From Hericium rajendrae (lineage: Eukaryota; Basidiomycota; Agaricomycetes; Russulales; Hericiaceae): a stretch of DNA of 64,000 nt. Shown here in pieces: positions 35,136-46,774 of the stretch (within the stretch, counting starts at the first letter, position 1; every line of letters starts with the position of its first letter). The position numbers and the translations under genes were made by a program. The DNA is taken from contig CM065879.1 in the NCBI GenBank assembly GCA_033439255.1, forward strand, positions 1,778,501 through 1,842,500. The letters are read 5' to 3'. The notes beneath the pieces are model-generated. The model was given only the letters and a program-made list of their open reading frames with translations. It was not told the DNA's origin and searched no databases.

Positions 35136-35171
35136 GTGAGAACTGTTTTGCTGCAGCAAAATAGTTCCCAC
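35136..35171. repeat. 36-base palindrome, right (element A copy 1)
   Basis: It has the same TTTTGCTGCAGCAAAA core as the left palindrome. Together with the adjacent CCCAATG/CATTGGG motifs it forms a subterminal inverted repeat about 300-440 bases from each end of the element. Confidence 0.85.
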
Positions 35172-35199
35172 GAGACATTGGGTGCTGTGGGTATAGAAG

Positions 35200-35575
35200 G
35201 GTGTGGAGAGGAGATATTATACATTAGTACTATCAGTGTAAAAGATGTAACTAGTCAGAATACAAATTTTGCATGATTTATTGTACGAGATGTGATTAGA
35301 GACTATAATGAATTATAACAAACTATATTATACTGAATCTCACATACTGCAATATAACACTATAGTAGCTAGCACAAGCTACAGTAACTAGCATAAGCTA
35401 TCGTAGATATATCATCTACAGACTGCTACAGATCACTACAGATGGCTACAGATGGCTACCTGTAGTTGTAATAGAGACCCACCTATTAACAGATGCTACA
35501 GAAAATATATAATCTATTATAGCTACTGTAGACTATATTTTCTACTGTAGGCTAAAATAGTATGGACACTTTTTC
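35200..35575. repeat. AT-rich end with clustered CTACAG/CTGTAG motifs (element A copy 1)
   Basis: More than ten hexamers of the CTACAG/CTGTAG type, in both orientations, fall in about 250 bases (35360-35560). Clusters of short subterminal motifs are typical transposase-binding arrays in DNA transposons. A sparser set lies at the other end (31617-31720). Confidence 0.7.
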
Positions 35576-36372
35576 CAGATGGACATTGAGGGTGCAGCAC
35601 CAACTGCAGTTACCACAAAATCGACCAAGGCTCCAGCACGCAAGAAGCCACTCAGAGGAGATATAGACCAAAAGGTTTGTCTGATGCATCGACTGATTAT
35701 AATGATGCTTATGATACTATCCAGCTCCAGCAGGTGTGGACTCGGATGGACGGCTTTGATGACCGGCTGGGCACGATTGAGAGCCTGCTTCGCTCCCTTA
35801 TTGCTGCCAGTGCCAATACAAGTTTGGCCAATCCCGTGCCGCCCAAAAAGCAGCTTCCCTCGCAGGTCTCGCAGTCTCAAGTTCCCAGTCCTCCGGTTAC
35901 CCCTGCCTCTAAAGGGAAGGCTGTAAGATCCTCTTCAGGTCAGACTTCCCAGCGACGCGAACATATAGACGAAGAAGAAGACAATCAAGACGATGAACAA
36001 GGGGATCACGGTCAGCATTCTACGTATCTCGATGACTCACATGACGACCGCAATTATCACATCGCTGGTGATGCCTCCTCTGGTCACAACTGCCACGAAA
36101 TCAGCGACGAAGATGAGCATGGGAATGAGCATGATGACGAGGATGATAGCAGCAGCGAAGCTGATAATTGTGTTGATGGCCGCTCTTACAACCCCCACCA
36201 GGTCACTGGCGATCGAAGAATTTCAGATCGTCAATATCAGAGCTACCAAGAAGATGATGACCATGCTGTGCAGCAGCACAGCAGTGAAAACAATGACGAT
36301 GACGATGATGGTGAAGAGGAAAGTTCGGAGGATGCAGATTCTGGCTCGGATGGAGGGCTCTGGCCATCTTAA

Positions 36373-37171
36373 AGATATCAACGCCTATCCAGCGCCTTAC
36401 TTGGAAGTTTCATGTACTCGATATAATGTACAAAGGTCACTGCTAAGCTGGTTTCAATCTACCTGTATACATTTTTGTGCGGTCAGTCTGACTCGAGTGC
36501 CGCCGGGGGCGGCAGAGCCCTTGCTCGGAGTTCGAGTTCGAGTACTGTTTGAGTTCGAGTTCAGCTGGAAGGCTGGCATGTCGGTGCGCAGCATGATGAC
36601 TTCAACATGAGATCACGATTGATGTCATTGCCAACAGGAAGGGAAAGTTTTGTGAGGGTGGAAAGTCTGTGGAGAGCCTGCTAGGGAAATCCAAGAAAAG
36701 CCGGAGACGGAGCACGATCACGTGCACAGAAAGAGTGCCGAATCCGGGACAATCTGTGTTGACGCGTGACGTCATAGCACGGCCCTACGGGCATCACCTG
36801 GTCCCATGTTTGGAAAAGTGCTCAGTGCGTGCGCGCTCTCGCACGAATGCGGGAAGCATGTCATAAATGCGAGAAGCATGTCATAGTCCACATATGCAGG
36901 CAGTGTATACAGTTACAGGTAGATCTCGTCCATCAGCGAGCCAGTAAGGTGATGGCCATCAGCCAATTGTGCGACCAAAAGAACGATAAAGAGCACATAG
37001 TCTGTGTGTGCGATAGGATAGTACCGGCACAAGAGTCACTGTAGAAACAGATGGAGGGGCGAGAAAGTCAATGTAAAAGTGATCAAAAGTGAAGTCCATG
37101 TCTTGTGGCGTCGATTATGTCGAATAAGTCACGATCAGGGAAGTCATGCTGGTGGACGAGAGGAGTGAGAT
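36373..37171. other. Gene-free stretch
   Basis: This stretch holds the 3' flank of the EF-hand-like gene and the 3' flank of a minus-strand gene. A small GTTCGAGTTC repeat lies at 36525-36565. I see no coding exon with support. Confidence 0.5.
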
Positions 37172-39540
37172 TTAAGGAAGCGGAGCGGCATGTATAGAGA
37201 TAGGAGGCGCACCGGTGCCGTACTGGGCTTGACTATTATATCGATGAGGGAGGATACGTGAGAAGCCGTCCATGATAGCGAGGAATACATGGCCTCGGCC
37301 TGGAAAGTACCGGTGGCTGACAATGACAACGACTTCGACAAGGGCACCTTGGAGATCTGATGGATAGTGAGGAATGGTGCGGCGGCTCATTGCAGTGTCA
37401 GACACACTGTGTCCAAAGAAGAATGGCGAGTCCTGGGTAGAACGGCAGGTGAATTTTCCGAGAAACAGAAGGCATTGTCAGAGTGCATACATCAGGGCTA
37501 GGGAGGGACACGAGTCAGAGTCACCCGCAGGTCCACACAGGTAAACTCGCAAAATTTACCTGCGGGTTCCTGATCCGCGGATCCGGATCACCCGGTGGCT
37601 GAGACCTGTCCAGATCCAGGTCAAGGTCTTGCCAAAATTCATGGACCCGCGAGTGATCCGCAGGTAACTCATACTTAGAGCACTTAGTAGTAATCTGCAC
37701 TCGAAATTTTATGCGAAGAGATACATGAACTATAATCTACAAACGCAAGGAATCTACTGCTACTAGACAGCTAAGTATATCTACTGACTAGCATACCCTC
37801 CGCCAGTGGGTGGGGCTCTGCGAGGCACGGGGTCGTGTGCGAGATGTAGGTACGGGGTGACATGGCAGGGCCATGTGCGACATGCATGGTGCAAATGCGT
37901 GCAGGTGGGGCTATACACCAGCTCGAGGCTGCGCGTGGGCATACACATGTCGGCGGGGTCGTGTTTAGGTGTGTGCGCGTGCATTGGTGGGCACGCAATG
38001 CGGGAGGCCGTGCACGAATACTGGCTGGCACAGCTGTGCACACGCAAGCAGCGTCACCGGCACCGGCGTCGGTGGGATCGTAGCGCGCATGGGGGGGAAT
38101 CGGCTTGGACACTGGTGTGGCCCGCATGAGACGTGGACTGCGGCATCCGTGACGCGGCAGGTGTTGGCATTGACGGAAGCATGTCGACGGGCAGGGAAAG
38201 CGAGCAGGATGGAAGTCGGACTGCGTGGCGACGTCGACAAGCAGATGCGGGGAATTGAGACGAAAAGGATGGTCATCTGCTTGCATACTTATCGATACGG
38301 TGTGAGGTACTCACCTCGTCGTGTGCCGCCTCGGATCTCTCACAGTACGCCTCATCGCGTGACTGTCCTTGCTACATCCTTTGAGCCATCCCGAATACTA
38401 GCAGACGCCTGCTCTGGCGTCTGCATACTCACTTCTCGCCTCCAGAGCCGTCGGCCGTCCTCGATGATGTCCGCGAAGGTGTCCGGATGGGGCGTGGCCG
38501 GATGGAGTATGGCCATACGCGCGGTGTACATACGCACCAGTGTGCGGGAATGTGCGTGAGTGCGGATATGTGCATGTGCGCACGTTGATGAGTCCGTACA
38601 CGGTGCGTGCTGGTACGCGTGCCGGTACACATGTGTCGATGGGGATGGAGAATGTATGGGAGGTGTCAAATGCGAGGCGACAGCGTCGTTGTGCAGCTCA
38701 CAGCGCGCCGCGTCATCGTCTTTCGACACTTAAGTGAATAGCAAATGACAAGAAAAAGAATGAATAGAAACACAACGCAAATACGAACCAAAAGAACTTA
38801 CTAGCCGGTGCTGCTAAGCACGAGTAGGCCATGCAGGATGGTCTTATCGCATATGATGGTGTTGAGTGCTTAAAACTGGGCAGTCTGACGCGGCGTCTGC
38901 TCCGACAGCACAGCTGACATGGACGATTCGAGTACGAGGGACAGCAATAGTGGGATGGTGTCACTGAGAAAAGCGACCTGCGAGTGACCCGTGGCACCGC
39001 AGGTACCTGACCCGCGGCTCCGGATCACCCGGTGGCTGAAACCCGCGCGGATCCAGGTCAGACCTCGCGCTGGGTCAAATACCCGCGGGTTCGGATCCGG
39101 ATCACCCACGAGTGCACTCGTGTCGATCCCTAATCAGGGCAGATGACTTGCAGTCTGTTCTCGTGAAGCAGACTAGAGTATATGTCGCCGCCGGGTGCGG
39201 TCGCAGCCATGATAGCAATTAAATTGCGAAGCATAGCTTCCCAATGAAGTCGGGTGGTGGGAAACCTGAGACGGGGGCGAGCGAGGGTGCCGGTGTACGT
39301 ATGATGCGGTAGGTCAGGTACGAGGGCCTCCCATGACCAGTCGCCGACGGCAGTGAAGGTGGGATAGGGAGGTCTGGTTGCAAACGGACGAGGGCGAGAG
39401 GACACGAGAATAGCAGTGTCGTTCTCGTCACTGTCTGCCCAATGGACGTGATCAGTGAAATTGGGAGAGGCAAGGTCGTTGGGTGTGAAAAGGAAAAAGA
39501 AACCAATCGGGACTCGTTGGGAGCGAGGAGCTTCAGGCAT
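37172..39540 (-). pseudogene. Unknown two-exon host gene split by hAT-like copy 1
   Basis: The start ATG is at 39540; exon 1 ends with codons for CPD at 39133. The hAT-like element follows. After it, at 37498-37491, comes the second copy of the target duplication, then a GTATGC donor, a short intron to about 37438, and exon 2 with stop at 37172. The element therefore sits on the last eight bases of exon 1, exactly at an exon-intron border. The product would be about 225 residues (NFTDHVHWADSDENDTAILV in exon 1; VEVVVIVSHRYFPGRGH in exon 2). I do not recognise the family. Confidence 0.65.
37499..39132. mobile_element. hAT-like non-autonomous DNA transposon, copy 1 (1,634 bp)
   Basis: The ends are TAGGGAGGGACACGAGT and, complemented, TAGGGATCGACACGAGT. 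The perfect 8-bp duplication ATCAGGGC (37491-37498, 39133-39140) is the hAT hallmark. Subterminal GATCC/ACCCGCGGGT motifs cluster within about 150 bases of both ends. No transposase frame is present. Copy 2 at 59321-60954 has the same length and orientation. Confidence 0.92.
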
Positions 39541-40553
39541 GGTAGCGGCGCGTGAGGGGGAAGAGAGAAAGCAGGATTAGTCGTATAATCTCAGCGAGAG
39601 CGATCAATTTAACCAAGGGAATTTGTGATATATTGTTCAACGTCGGAGCACGACTGTCTTTGCAGCGGAACGTGTCGGAGCATGATGATGGCGGGTGGCG
39701 CGCGGAGAGAATTGATCGACTTTGACGTGAGTAGATCGGGATGAATGACGGCCTCGCAGACCGTATGGTATGGAGGGTGCGATTGCACAGTATGTCAATC
39801 GGAATATCTGTGAGAGAGTGTAGTTATCAGATGAGGTTTAGCTATTGTTGCATACAGTTCGGGTCCGGTTCGGAGTTTTCGATGAATGTGCTCGCAGCGC
39901 ACCATAACAATTCACAGCACGCATGTACCTGCAAATTGGAGAGGAAGCATTCATGCGGGGTGTTGTTGTCTTGGCAGCTGTGCATGTTGAAGTGCACAAG
40001 CGTTAAAGCTTAAAGTCGTCTGTGCACGTCGATCTCGCGGACGTTGCCGGAAGATTGCTCCCGCCTTTGCATATCCATGGAGTTGCGCGGTTTAGTGCGA
40101 GGACGTGGAAAGTCTGTGTGTTCATAGGTAGCATCGATCGTACGCAGGTCATGTTGCCACAGCACGTTCTTACTGTTTTCGCGGACGCTTTGGACACTCT
40201 GCATTGACAATAAATCAAAAATTGCGTACACATGGGAGGCAGTAATAGGCGGTCGTCAGAAAAGAGTCTGCAGTTATTCAAATCTGGAGAAGTCCGAAGG
40301 GTTCGCAGAGCAGGAAAGGTGGGATAGAGTTCGTATGCAAAATAACTGTACGGTGCTGAGGGTGAGAGGGGCTGCACAAATAGTCAAGTCCAGACAAGTC
40401 CTCAGAAATTGCAGAGCGGAAAAGGTCGGATAGTATTTGTATGTATGCGTGTGCAGAGAAGCGTGCAGGAATCGTACGGTGAGGATGGTGACAAAGGCTG
40501 GATGGATGTCAGCATGAGGAAGATAAGTACAGAGAGGAACATACATGGCAGAT
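39541..40553. other. Gene-free stretch with an imperfect tandem duplication
   Basis: No supported exon was seen. At about 40278-40500 a unit of roughly 110 bases is imperfectly repeated (each with GCAGAGC, GGAAAAGG/GGAAAGG and TGTACGGT/CGTACGGT). Confidence 0.5.
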
Positions 40554-41546
40554 TCAGTACGGCACATGCTCCTTGATCACCATGATACGTGCATCTTCCT
40601 TCTGGTCGCAATGTGGGCATGTAGGACCGCCAAATACCCAAGCCGCGCCAAAAGCGGCCGGTTGAATAGAAGGATGACAAGTATCATAGGTTAGATCGTC
40701 GAATGTGATGGTCAGGGAACCAGCATCTGAAAAGGACCGAAGGCGGTGAGGGCAGTAAAATCGACCTGCGGTGTTTCCACCGTTATGGAGGAAAGGAGAA
40801 TTCTGCATCTCTGTTATCTCGAACCCGCGGTCCTCATATTTGCTGACGCATGCATCGATGCGGGGAATTTCACTACCACCTGGGTGCGTAACACAACCAA
40901 CGCCGTTTAACGTCCATAACGGGTAGGCGATGGCCATCGCATTCGCAGAGACACCGCCGATGACGTGCGTGCCCCAGAAGTTAGCGACAGAGGTCTCGGG
41001 GGTCGGACGGGCGCTGCATATGATGTCGATGGTGGCTTGCGAGTTCCGATGGACGAGCTTGACGACATTGGCGATACCACTGCCGTACTCATCCTCTGGG
41101 TGGGGATGTGTAGAGAGGATGGAATATCCTTCGTCCTGTCGGAGATAGTCCACCATGAAGGCAGCCGTGTCATATGGGCAATACATGTCCATGTCCTTGG
41201 CATCGAAGATGTCGATTCTGGCACAGAACCTAAGAAAAAAGGAAAGAGGAAGGGACCCGGAGAGCATCGCACGGCACATGTGCATGTTCATCTGGAGCTG
41301 GGTGGGGTTGTTGACGAATCGGCCGAGATAAAGCGACCATGTATATCTAAGAACATAGTTGACATTGGCGCGGCTGCGACGGTCCACTTGCCGCAGGCGG
41401 TAGAGGGATAGAAACGGGAGGTAATGGCATATTTCGAGGAAGACATCAATGTTGCCGAGTGCTCGTTTAGCTACGGTACTGTCGACAGAAGGTAGGGCGT
41501 AGGTGGGCAGACGCTGCCTTGTGAGAGATGCGAGGGAATGCGCCAT
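40554..41546 (-). CDS. F-box-like protein of an Agaricomycete multi-copy family
   Basis: A 330-codon intronless frame. The N-terminal region has an F-box-like pattern (NIDVFLEICHYLPFLSLYRL, RQVDRRSRANV), the SCF ubiquitin-ligase adaptor motif. The rest (FCARIDIFDAKDMDMYCPYD, HRNSQATIDII, YPLWTLNGVGCVTHPGG) matches my recollection of large F-box protein families in Agaricomycetes. The C-terminus has a CPHC pair. Substrates are unknown. It lies between two interrupted genes yet its own frame is intact. The F-box call is made by eye from a short motif. Confidence 0.65.
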   Translation of the reverse strand: MAHSLASLTRQRLPTYALPSVDSTVAKRALGNIDVFLEICHYLPFLSLYRLRQVDRRSRANVNYVLRYTWSLYLGRFVNNPTQLQMNMHMCRAMLSGSLPLSFFLRFCARIDIFDAKDMDMYCPYDTAAFMVDYLRQDEGYSILSTHPHPEDEYGSGIANVVKLVHRNSQATIDIICSARPTPETSVANFWGTHVIGGVSANAMAIAYPLWTLNGVGCVTHPGGSEIPRIDACVSKYEDRGFEITEMQNSPFLHNGGNTAGRFYCPHRLRSFSDAGSLTITFDDLTYDTCHPSIQPAAFGAAWVFGGPTCPHCDQKEDARIMVIKEHVPY

Positions 41547-41633
41547 AGGGATATTACAGGGTTGGGCATGGGCAAGAAATGATGACGGGGCAGAGGCGAC
41601 TTATATATGGCAGAATGGCTGCATATAGATTGG

Positions 41634-44600
41634 TCAGGCAAAATTGCTCCGTAGATATCGTTCAAATTCACGTCGGCCAAAAACATCCTGAGGTAGGTTT
41701 CCACTGCAGTTGTACCACCAGATGGTTCGAGCCAAGGCTTCTTCATCTAGTTGCTCGGACGCATCTGGAAAAAGTGTCCATACTATTTTAGCCTACAGTA
41801 GAAAATATAGTCTACAGTAGCTATAATAGATTATATATTTTCTGTAGCATCTGTTAATAGGTGGGTCTCTATTACAACTACAGGTAGCCATCTGTAGCCA
41901 TCTGTAGTGATCTGTAGCAGTCTGTAGATGATATATCTACGATAGCTTATGCTAGTTACTGTAGCTTGTGCTAGCTACTATAGTGTTATATTGCAGTATG
42001 TGAGATTCAGTATAATATAGTTTGTTATAATTCATTATAGTCTCTAATCACATCTCGTACAATAAATCATGCAAAATTTGTATTCTGACTAGTTACATCT
42101 TTTACACTGATAGTACTAATGTATAATATCTCCTCTCCACACCCTTCTATACCCACAGCACCCAATGTCTCGTGGGAACTATTTTGCTGCAGCAAAACAG
42201 TTCTCACGCATTACAGGAGGCAGCAGGGGCGTGCAGAGATCGGCGGGGGTATGCTGGAGGTGGCAGGAGCGCATTGGAGTCAGCGGGGGCATGCGCGAGT
42301 CAGCACAGGTGTGTGGGCACCGGCACGGGCATGCTGTAGTCGGCGCAGGTGCATGCGAGTTGGCAGGGGCGCGGGGCATCGGCGCGTGTGCGTGCGAGTT
42401 GCTGCGTGCATGTAGGAGGCGGCACCGGTGTGCGGGTGTTGGCGCGGGTGGGCGGGAGGCAGTGGGAGCACGCAGGAGTCGGCGCAGGCGTGCGGGAGCC
42501 GGCACGGGCGTGCGGGAGTTGGCGCGGGCGTGCGGGAGTCAACGTGGGCGTGCGGGCATCAGCGTGCACACGGGAGTCGGCGCGGGCATGCGAGAGTCTG
42601 CGCGAGCATGCGGGCATCGGCGTGGGTGCGCGGGAGTCGGCGCGGGCGCGCAGGCATCGGTGCGGGCGTGCGGGAGTTGGCGCGGGCGTGCGGGAGTCGG
42701 TGCAGGTGTGAGGGCATCGACACGGGCGTGTGGGCATCGGCGCTAGTGTGCGGGAGTCGGCGCGGACAGGGGAAGGCAGCGGGAGCGCGCGGGATGCAGC
42801 ACGGGCAGGTGGGAGTCGGCGCAGGCATGCGGGAGGCGGTACGGCATGCGAGAGGTGACATGGGTGGATGGGAGTTGGCGAGGGTGCACGTGAGGCGGTA
42901 GGGGTGCGCGGAAGTCTCCTGCCACCTCGCGCCCACCCCGACCCCCTCGCGCCCTCGCCAACTCCCGCGTGCCCTCATCTTCTCTCGCGTGCCCACCTTG
43001 ACTCCCACTGCCTCCCGCGCACCCCTCCTCCAACTCCCGCGTGCCCCCGCTGACTCGCTCATGCCCCCGTTGACTCCCTCACGCCCATGCCGACTCACTC
43101 GCGCCCCAACCGACTTGCTCGCACCCTCGCCGACTTGCCAACCCCGCCACCTCTCAAAACGCCCGTACTGTCTCCCACACGCTCTCACCAACTCACTCAC
43201 CCCTGCGGGTGCGCGGGAGTCGGTGGGGGCATGCAGGACGTGGGCCGGCAGTGACGCGTGCAGGTTGACGGGGATGTGTCAAGGTCAGTGGGTGTGCGAG
43301 CGAGTTGGCGGGGTGCGAGCGAGTCGGCGGGGTGCGCGCGAGAGGCGGCACGGGCGTGCGGGATCGGTGGGGGTGCAAGCGAGTTGGTGGTGGTGCGACG
43401 GGTCAGTGGGGGGCACACAGGAGTCGGCGTGGGCGTGCGGGAGTCGACGTGGGCATGCAGGAGGGAGGTGACGTGTGCATGCGGGAGTCGGTGAGGGTGT
43501 GCGGGAGTCGGTGAGGGTGTGCGAGAGTCGGCGAGGGCGTGGAGGAGTCGGCGAGGGCACGCAGGAGGCGACGCGGGGGCGCAGGCATTGTGGGGCCATG
43601 CGGAGTGTACAAAACGAGAGTATCGCTCGACACCGCGAGCGATACTCTCTTGATTAGTACAATAAAGCTACAGGAAAAACTGTAGCTACTCACCTTTATT
43701 CCCAGCCCAACAAGACTCAAAAAAGATTAAGAGACACTTACAATTAAAATTCCACCATGAGGAAGGGGTGGGTGGAAGGAAGACGACGTGGCAGGCAAAG
43801 TCAAATCGCGCACAAGTCGAGCGCACGGAGCCGCACGGCCCGATTCATTTTAGTGACCATATATGGGCGATAAAACAGCACGGTGCACGGCGGGCCATGC
43901 CCGCGCGCGTTTCGACTTGAAAAAAAATGCGGGGGCGCGTGGGAAACGTTTGGCTACAGCCAAACACGTCCCACGGCTGTTTTTTCAAATCTGCAAGGTA
44001 TGTTTCCCTCTGTCGATGGATAATTCACACATCTTTTGCAGGTATTCAGCTGGTTTCACTACAGGGAAGAGTCGCAGAGGGCTGCACGGTGAGTAAAATT
44101 GTCTTATTGACCTTATTTCGCACTGATTCAGAGATTATCGCCCGTTCAAATATGGGCAATACTCTCGTTTGTACCCTGCGCATGGCCCCACTGACCCCTG
44201 CAAGCCCCAACCGGACCGTCAGCATCACCGCTGACATGCTCGACCTGCCGCCGACCTGCGTCCCTCTATCGATCCCTGCGATCATCGCCAACCCCTGCGC
44301 ATTGCCGCTCACCTGCATGTGCCAAACCGCGCATGCCCCTGCAAACTGCGCGCTCTCCCGCTGATCCCCTCGCGTCGCCATCGATCCACGCGCATGCCCG
44401 TCGACCTGCACATGTCCCCGCTGACCCGACCCTGCCCCCATCGGCCCATGCCTGTCACCATCGACTGGCGCACACTCCCGCCAACTCGTGCATGCATGTG
44501 CCGATCCGCGCGTGCCCCGCCGATCCGTGCGCACCCTGCCAACCAACACGCCCCCCCCCCTCCCCCCCCGCCGATCCGCGCGCGCCCTCGCCGATCCGCC

Positions 44601-46315
44601 CGTATCGCCATCGACCAGCGCACACCCCCGCTGACTTGCACACACATGCGCCGACCAGCGCACACCCATCGACCCGTGCACATCCCCGCCGATCTGACAC
44701 AGTGCCGACAACCTGCACACGTATGCGCCGACTCATGCATGCATGTGCGGACCAGCGTGCCTCCACCGATCCGCGCGTGCTTCTGCCGACCCCTCGCGTC
44801 GCTGTTGACCCACGCGTGTGCCTGTCGACACCTGCATGTCCTCGCCGTCCATGCACTCATCGACCCGCGCATGTCGCCGTCGACTCGCGCATGCCCCGGC
44901 CGACTCGCGCACGCCCCGGCCGACCCGCGCACGCCCTGGCCGACCTGTACACGTCGCCGACGCCTCACACACTCCCCCATCGAGTTGCATATGCCCCGCC
45001 GACCTGTGCATGCCCTCGTCGACTCCCGCATGCCCCCGCCGGCCTCGCCAATCTGCATGTGCACACATCGACCCGTGCGCACCGCTGCCAACTCATGTAC
45101 GCACCTTGGTTCGCACCCCTGGCCCGTGCGCACACTTTCGCACACCCCCATTGATCCGCGCACGCATGTGCCGACCCGTGGGCATTGCCGCCAACTCATG
45201 CACCCCCCCATTTTGCCTCGTGCGTGCATTTGCTGCCAGCCTGTGCACCCCCTGACTCACGCGCATCCCTGCCAATCCCCACATGCCCCCCTCACCCATC
45301 AATCTGCGTGTGCCCTCATCTATGTGCATTGCCACCAAACTCCCATAGAGATGGCATGTGGGAACTGTTTTGCTGCAGCAAAAGACTTCCCACGGGCATT
45401 GGGTGCTGCAGTGCAGAGGGAGATGTGATTTAATTGTACCCTTGTAAATTAAACTAATATAATACAAGAAGACCTGGCTATATTGTGAGCCACAATACAG
45501 AAAGTATGAACTGTTGGACTTGATAACTTGGTATGTGTGTGCATGCAGCCTTGCCTCTGGCATACACAAATCCTGTCAACTACAGAAGCTACTGTAGATA
45601 CATGTTGCAATCAGTACCTGAACACCGGCTATTGTACCAATCAGTTATCTATTTGTAGCACAGGCACTGATACTGTAGCATAACGTAACATCATCCCGGC
45701 TATCAATCAAAAAACACTTTTTCCTGATGCGGCGACCAGCTGTCATTCAGGGGACCATTCTTGACAACAACAGCCAATCCACGGATGATCGGTAGAGATG
45801 GTTTCCGCACGGATGTGGCAATGGTATTGACTGTACAGGCGGTGCACATGTCAGGGTGTATGGCATAAATGGAATAGTACCAATCGATTATTGGGAGACG
45901 GTCATACATCTCCGTTGCGAGAATGCACGGGCCGGGACCTAAAATGTCTTGTAACGATACAGGTGATACAGTTCCATCATGGTCCATCTCGACGCGACAT
46001 GGATCGAGATAAGTCTTCACCATGTCTAGGCTCGATAACGGGTCTTCCATGAGGAAATCAGGATGAATCGCGATCGCATTCCAGTCTGTTTTCAATACCG
46101 GCATTTGGTCCGGGAAACGAGTGCGAAAGAAACGCTGTGCAGGGTTTTGTGAGTGCGGTGCAGTAAGAAGAATGAGATGAGTCCACCTCCTCCGATAGCA
46201 TCCAGTCGGGGTTGTTGTCTAACACATCCTGCAGAGCATGAGCACAATCTACCTCCGACGAGGGCTGTTCAGACAGTTGGCATGAGGTGATATCGACAGG
46301 CCTTGGGGGATACAT
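41634..46315 (-). pseudogene. Unknown host gene split by element A copy 2
   Basis: The start is the ATG at 46315. Exon 1 (MYPPRPVDITSCQL...) ends near 46187; after an intron of about 51 bases, exon 2 (RFFRTRFPDQMPVLKTDWNA) runs to 45730, ending with codons for SWSP. Element A copy 2 follows. The frame then resumes at 41759 with SEQLDEEALARTIWWYNCSG and stops at 41634. Removing the element and one CG leaves the frame intact. The product would be about 230 residues. No family was recognised. Confidence 0.65.
41762..45729 (-). mobile_element. Element A copy 2 (3.97 kb), opposite orientation to copy 1
   Basis: This copy is nearly identical to 31567-35581 in reverse complement, with the same ends and internal order, and about 47 bases shorter because of small array indels. 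CG flanks both sides (41760-41761, 45730-45731), different from the GA around copy 1, so the two copies inserted independently. Its arrays are a G-rich block at 42213-43640 (with an inverted sub-block) and a C-rich block at 44180-45330 including a poly-C run near 44551-44570. Confidence 0.82.
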
Positions 46316-46774
46316 GGTGATGGATAGAATGGGAGCGGTGAGTGAGTAGGTGTGGCGCACATTGGGCGTGGGTGTGCGCGATCGTTCGATCGGACAGTGA
46401 TCGGAGCCGTACGGTGGTGCCGTGGATGCGGGTCCGAAAAGGGTGTGTTCATGTTGTCGGGCTTCAGTTCATTCCAAGTTTGTCCAGAGAGCGTCTAGAG
46501 CTGCTCGCTCGCAATTCCTTCCGGTGCGCTGTGGCGTGCGATGCACTCACATTTGTGGAACAATGCCTGTATATGGTCTTCGGTAGTGAATGCGAGACAG
46601 CTTCCGGTAGTGGGTGTGAGACGGTTTGGAACGATTTGTGGGGCAGCAGCAGCGACTGATCGATTTGTGTAGGATGAACTACTCAGCGTACGATCGCGAT
46701 ACGCAGCATTTGCCATGGCTGGTTTCGGCCATGCAATATAATACGAGATGTGGAGCACAGCGCCATCTAATGCG

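Larger units (their letters stand above)
31567..35581 (+). mobile_element. Element A copy 1: 4.0-kb palindrome-rich DNA element with 2-bp target duplication
   Basis: The ends are inverted: CATCAGGAAAAAGTG at the left, and CATCTGGAAAAAGTG as the complement of the right end. GA flanks both sides (31565-31566, 35582-35583). The interior is near-symmetrical: an AT-rich end with CTACAG/CTGTAG motifs, a 36-base palindrome, a G-rich tandem array, a hairpin region, a C-rich tandem array, another 36-base palindrome, and an AT-rich end dense in CTACAG. No transposase gene was found, so it is non-autonomous. A 2-bp duplication plus subterminal repeats recalls CACTA/EnSpm elements, but the ends do not start CACTA, so I leave the superfamily open. 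Confidence 0.8.
25457..36372 (+). pseudogene. Multi-exon EF-hand-like host gene cut by three transposable elements
   Basis: The start ATG is at 25457, and many short exons follow. The N-terminal part is helical and resembles the N-termini of fungal STAND/NLR-like proteins (ADQLISKAI, KKILSTINHVIPVLDAIAD, DDWIVVMHYTA). The middle has two EF-hand-type loops: DGEHDGNRFVKE near 29650 and DEDSSSFVSVTE near 29895. An acidic stretch (DNDNDNDDDFDEE) and a C-terminal D/E-rich tail end at 36372. Insertions at 26548-29023, 30655-31161 and 31567-35581 sit in exons. At each one, removing the element and one copy of its target duplication restores the same reading frame, so the parent gene was intact when hit. 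EF-hand proteins bind calcium; this protein's role is unknown to me. A product is unlikely with 7 kb of insertions, unless some are spliced out. Confidence 0.8.

Noticed and set aside
31567-45729. A single 14-kb transposon with 4-kb terminal inverted repeats
   Set aside because: Each 4-kb arm has its own inverted ends and its own 2-bp duplication (GA versus CG), and different host genes continue across each arm. They are two separate insertions of one element.
31567-45729. CRISPR-like array
   Set aside because: The repeats are degenerate, contiguous and in a eukaryotic genome, with no spacers of uniform length.
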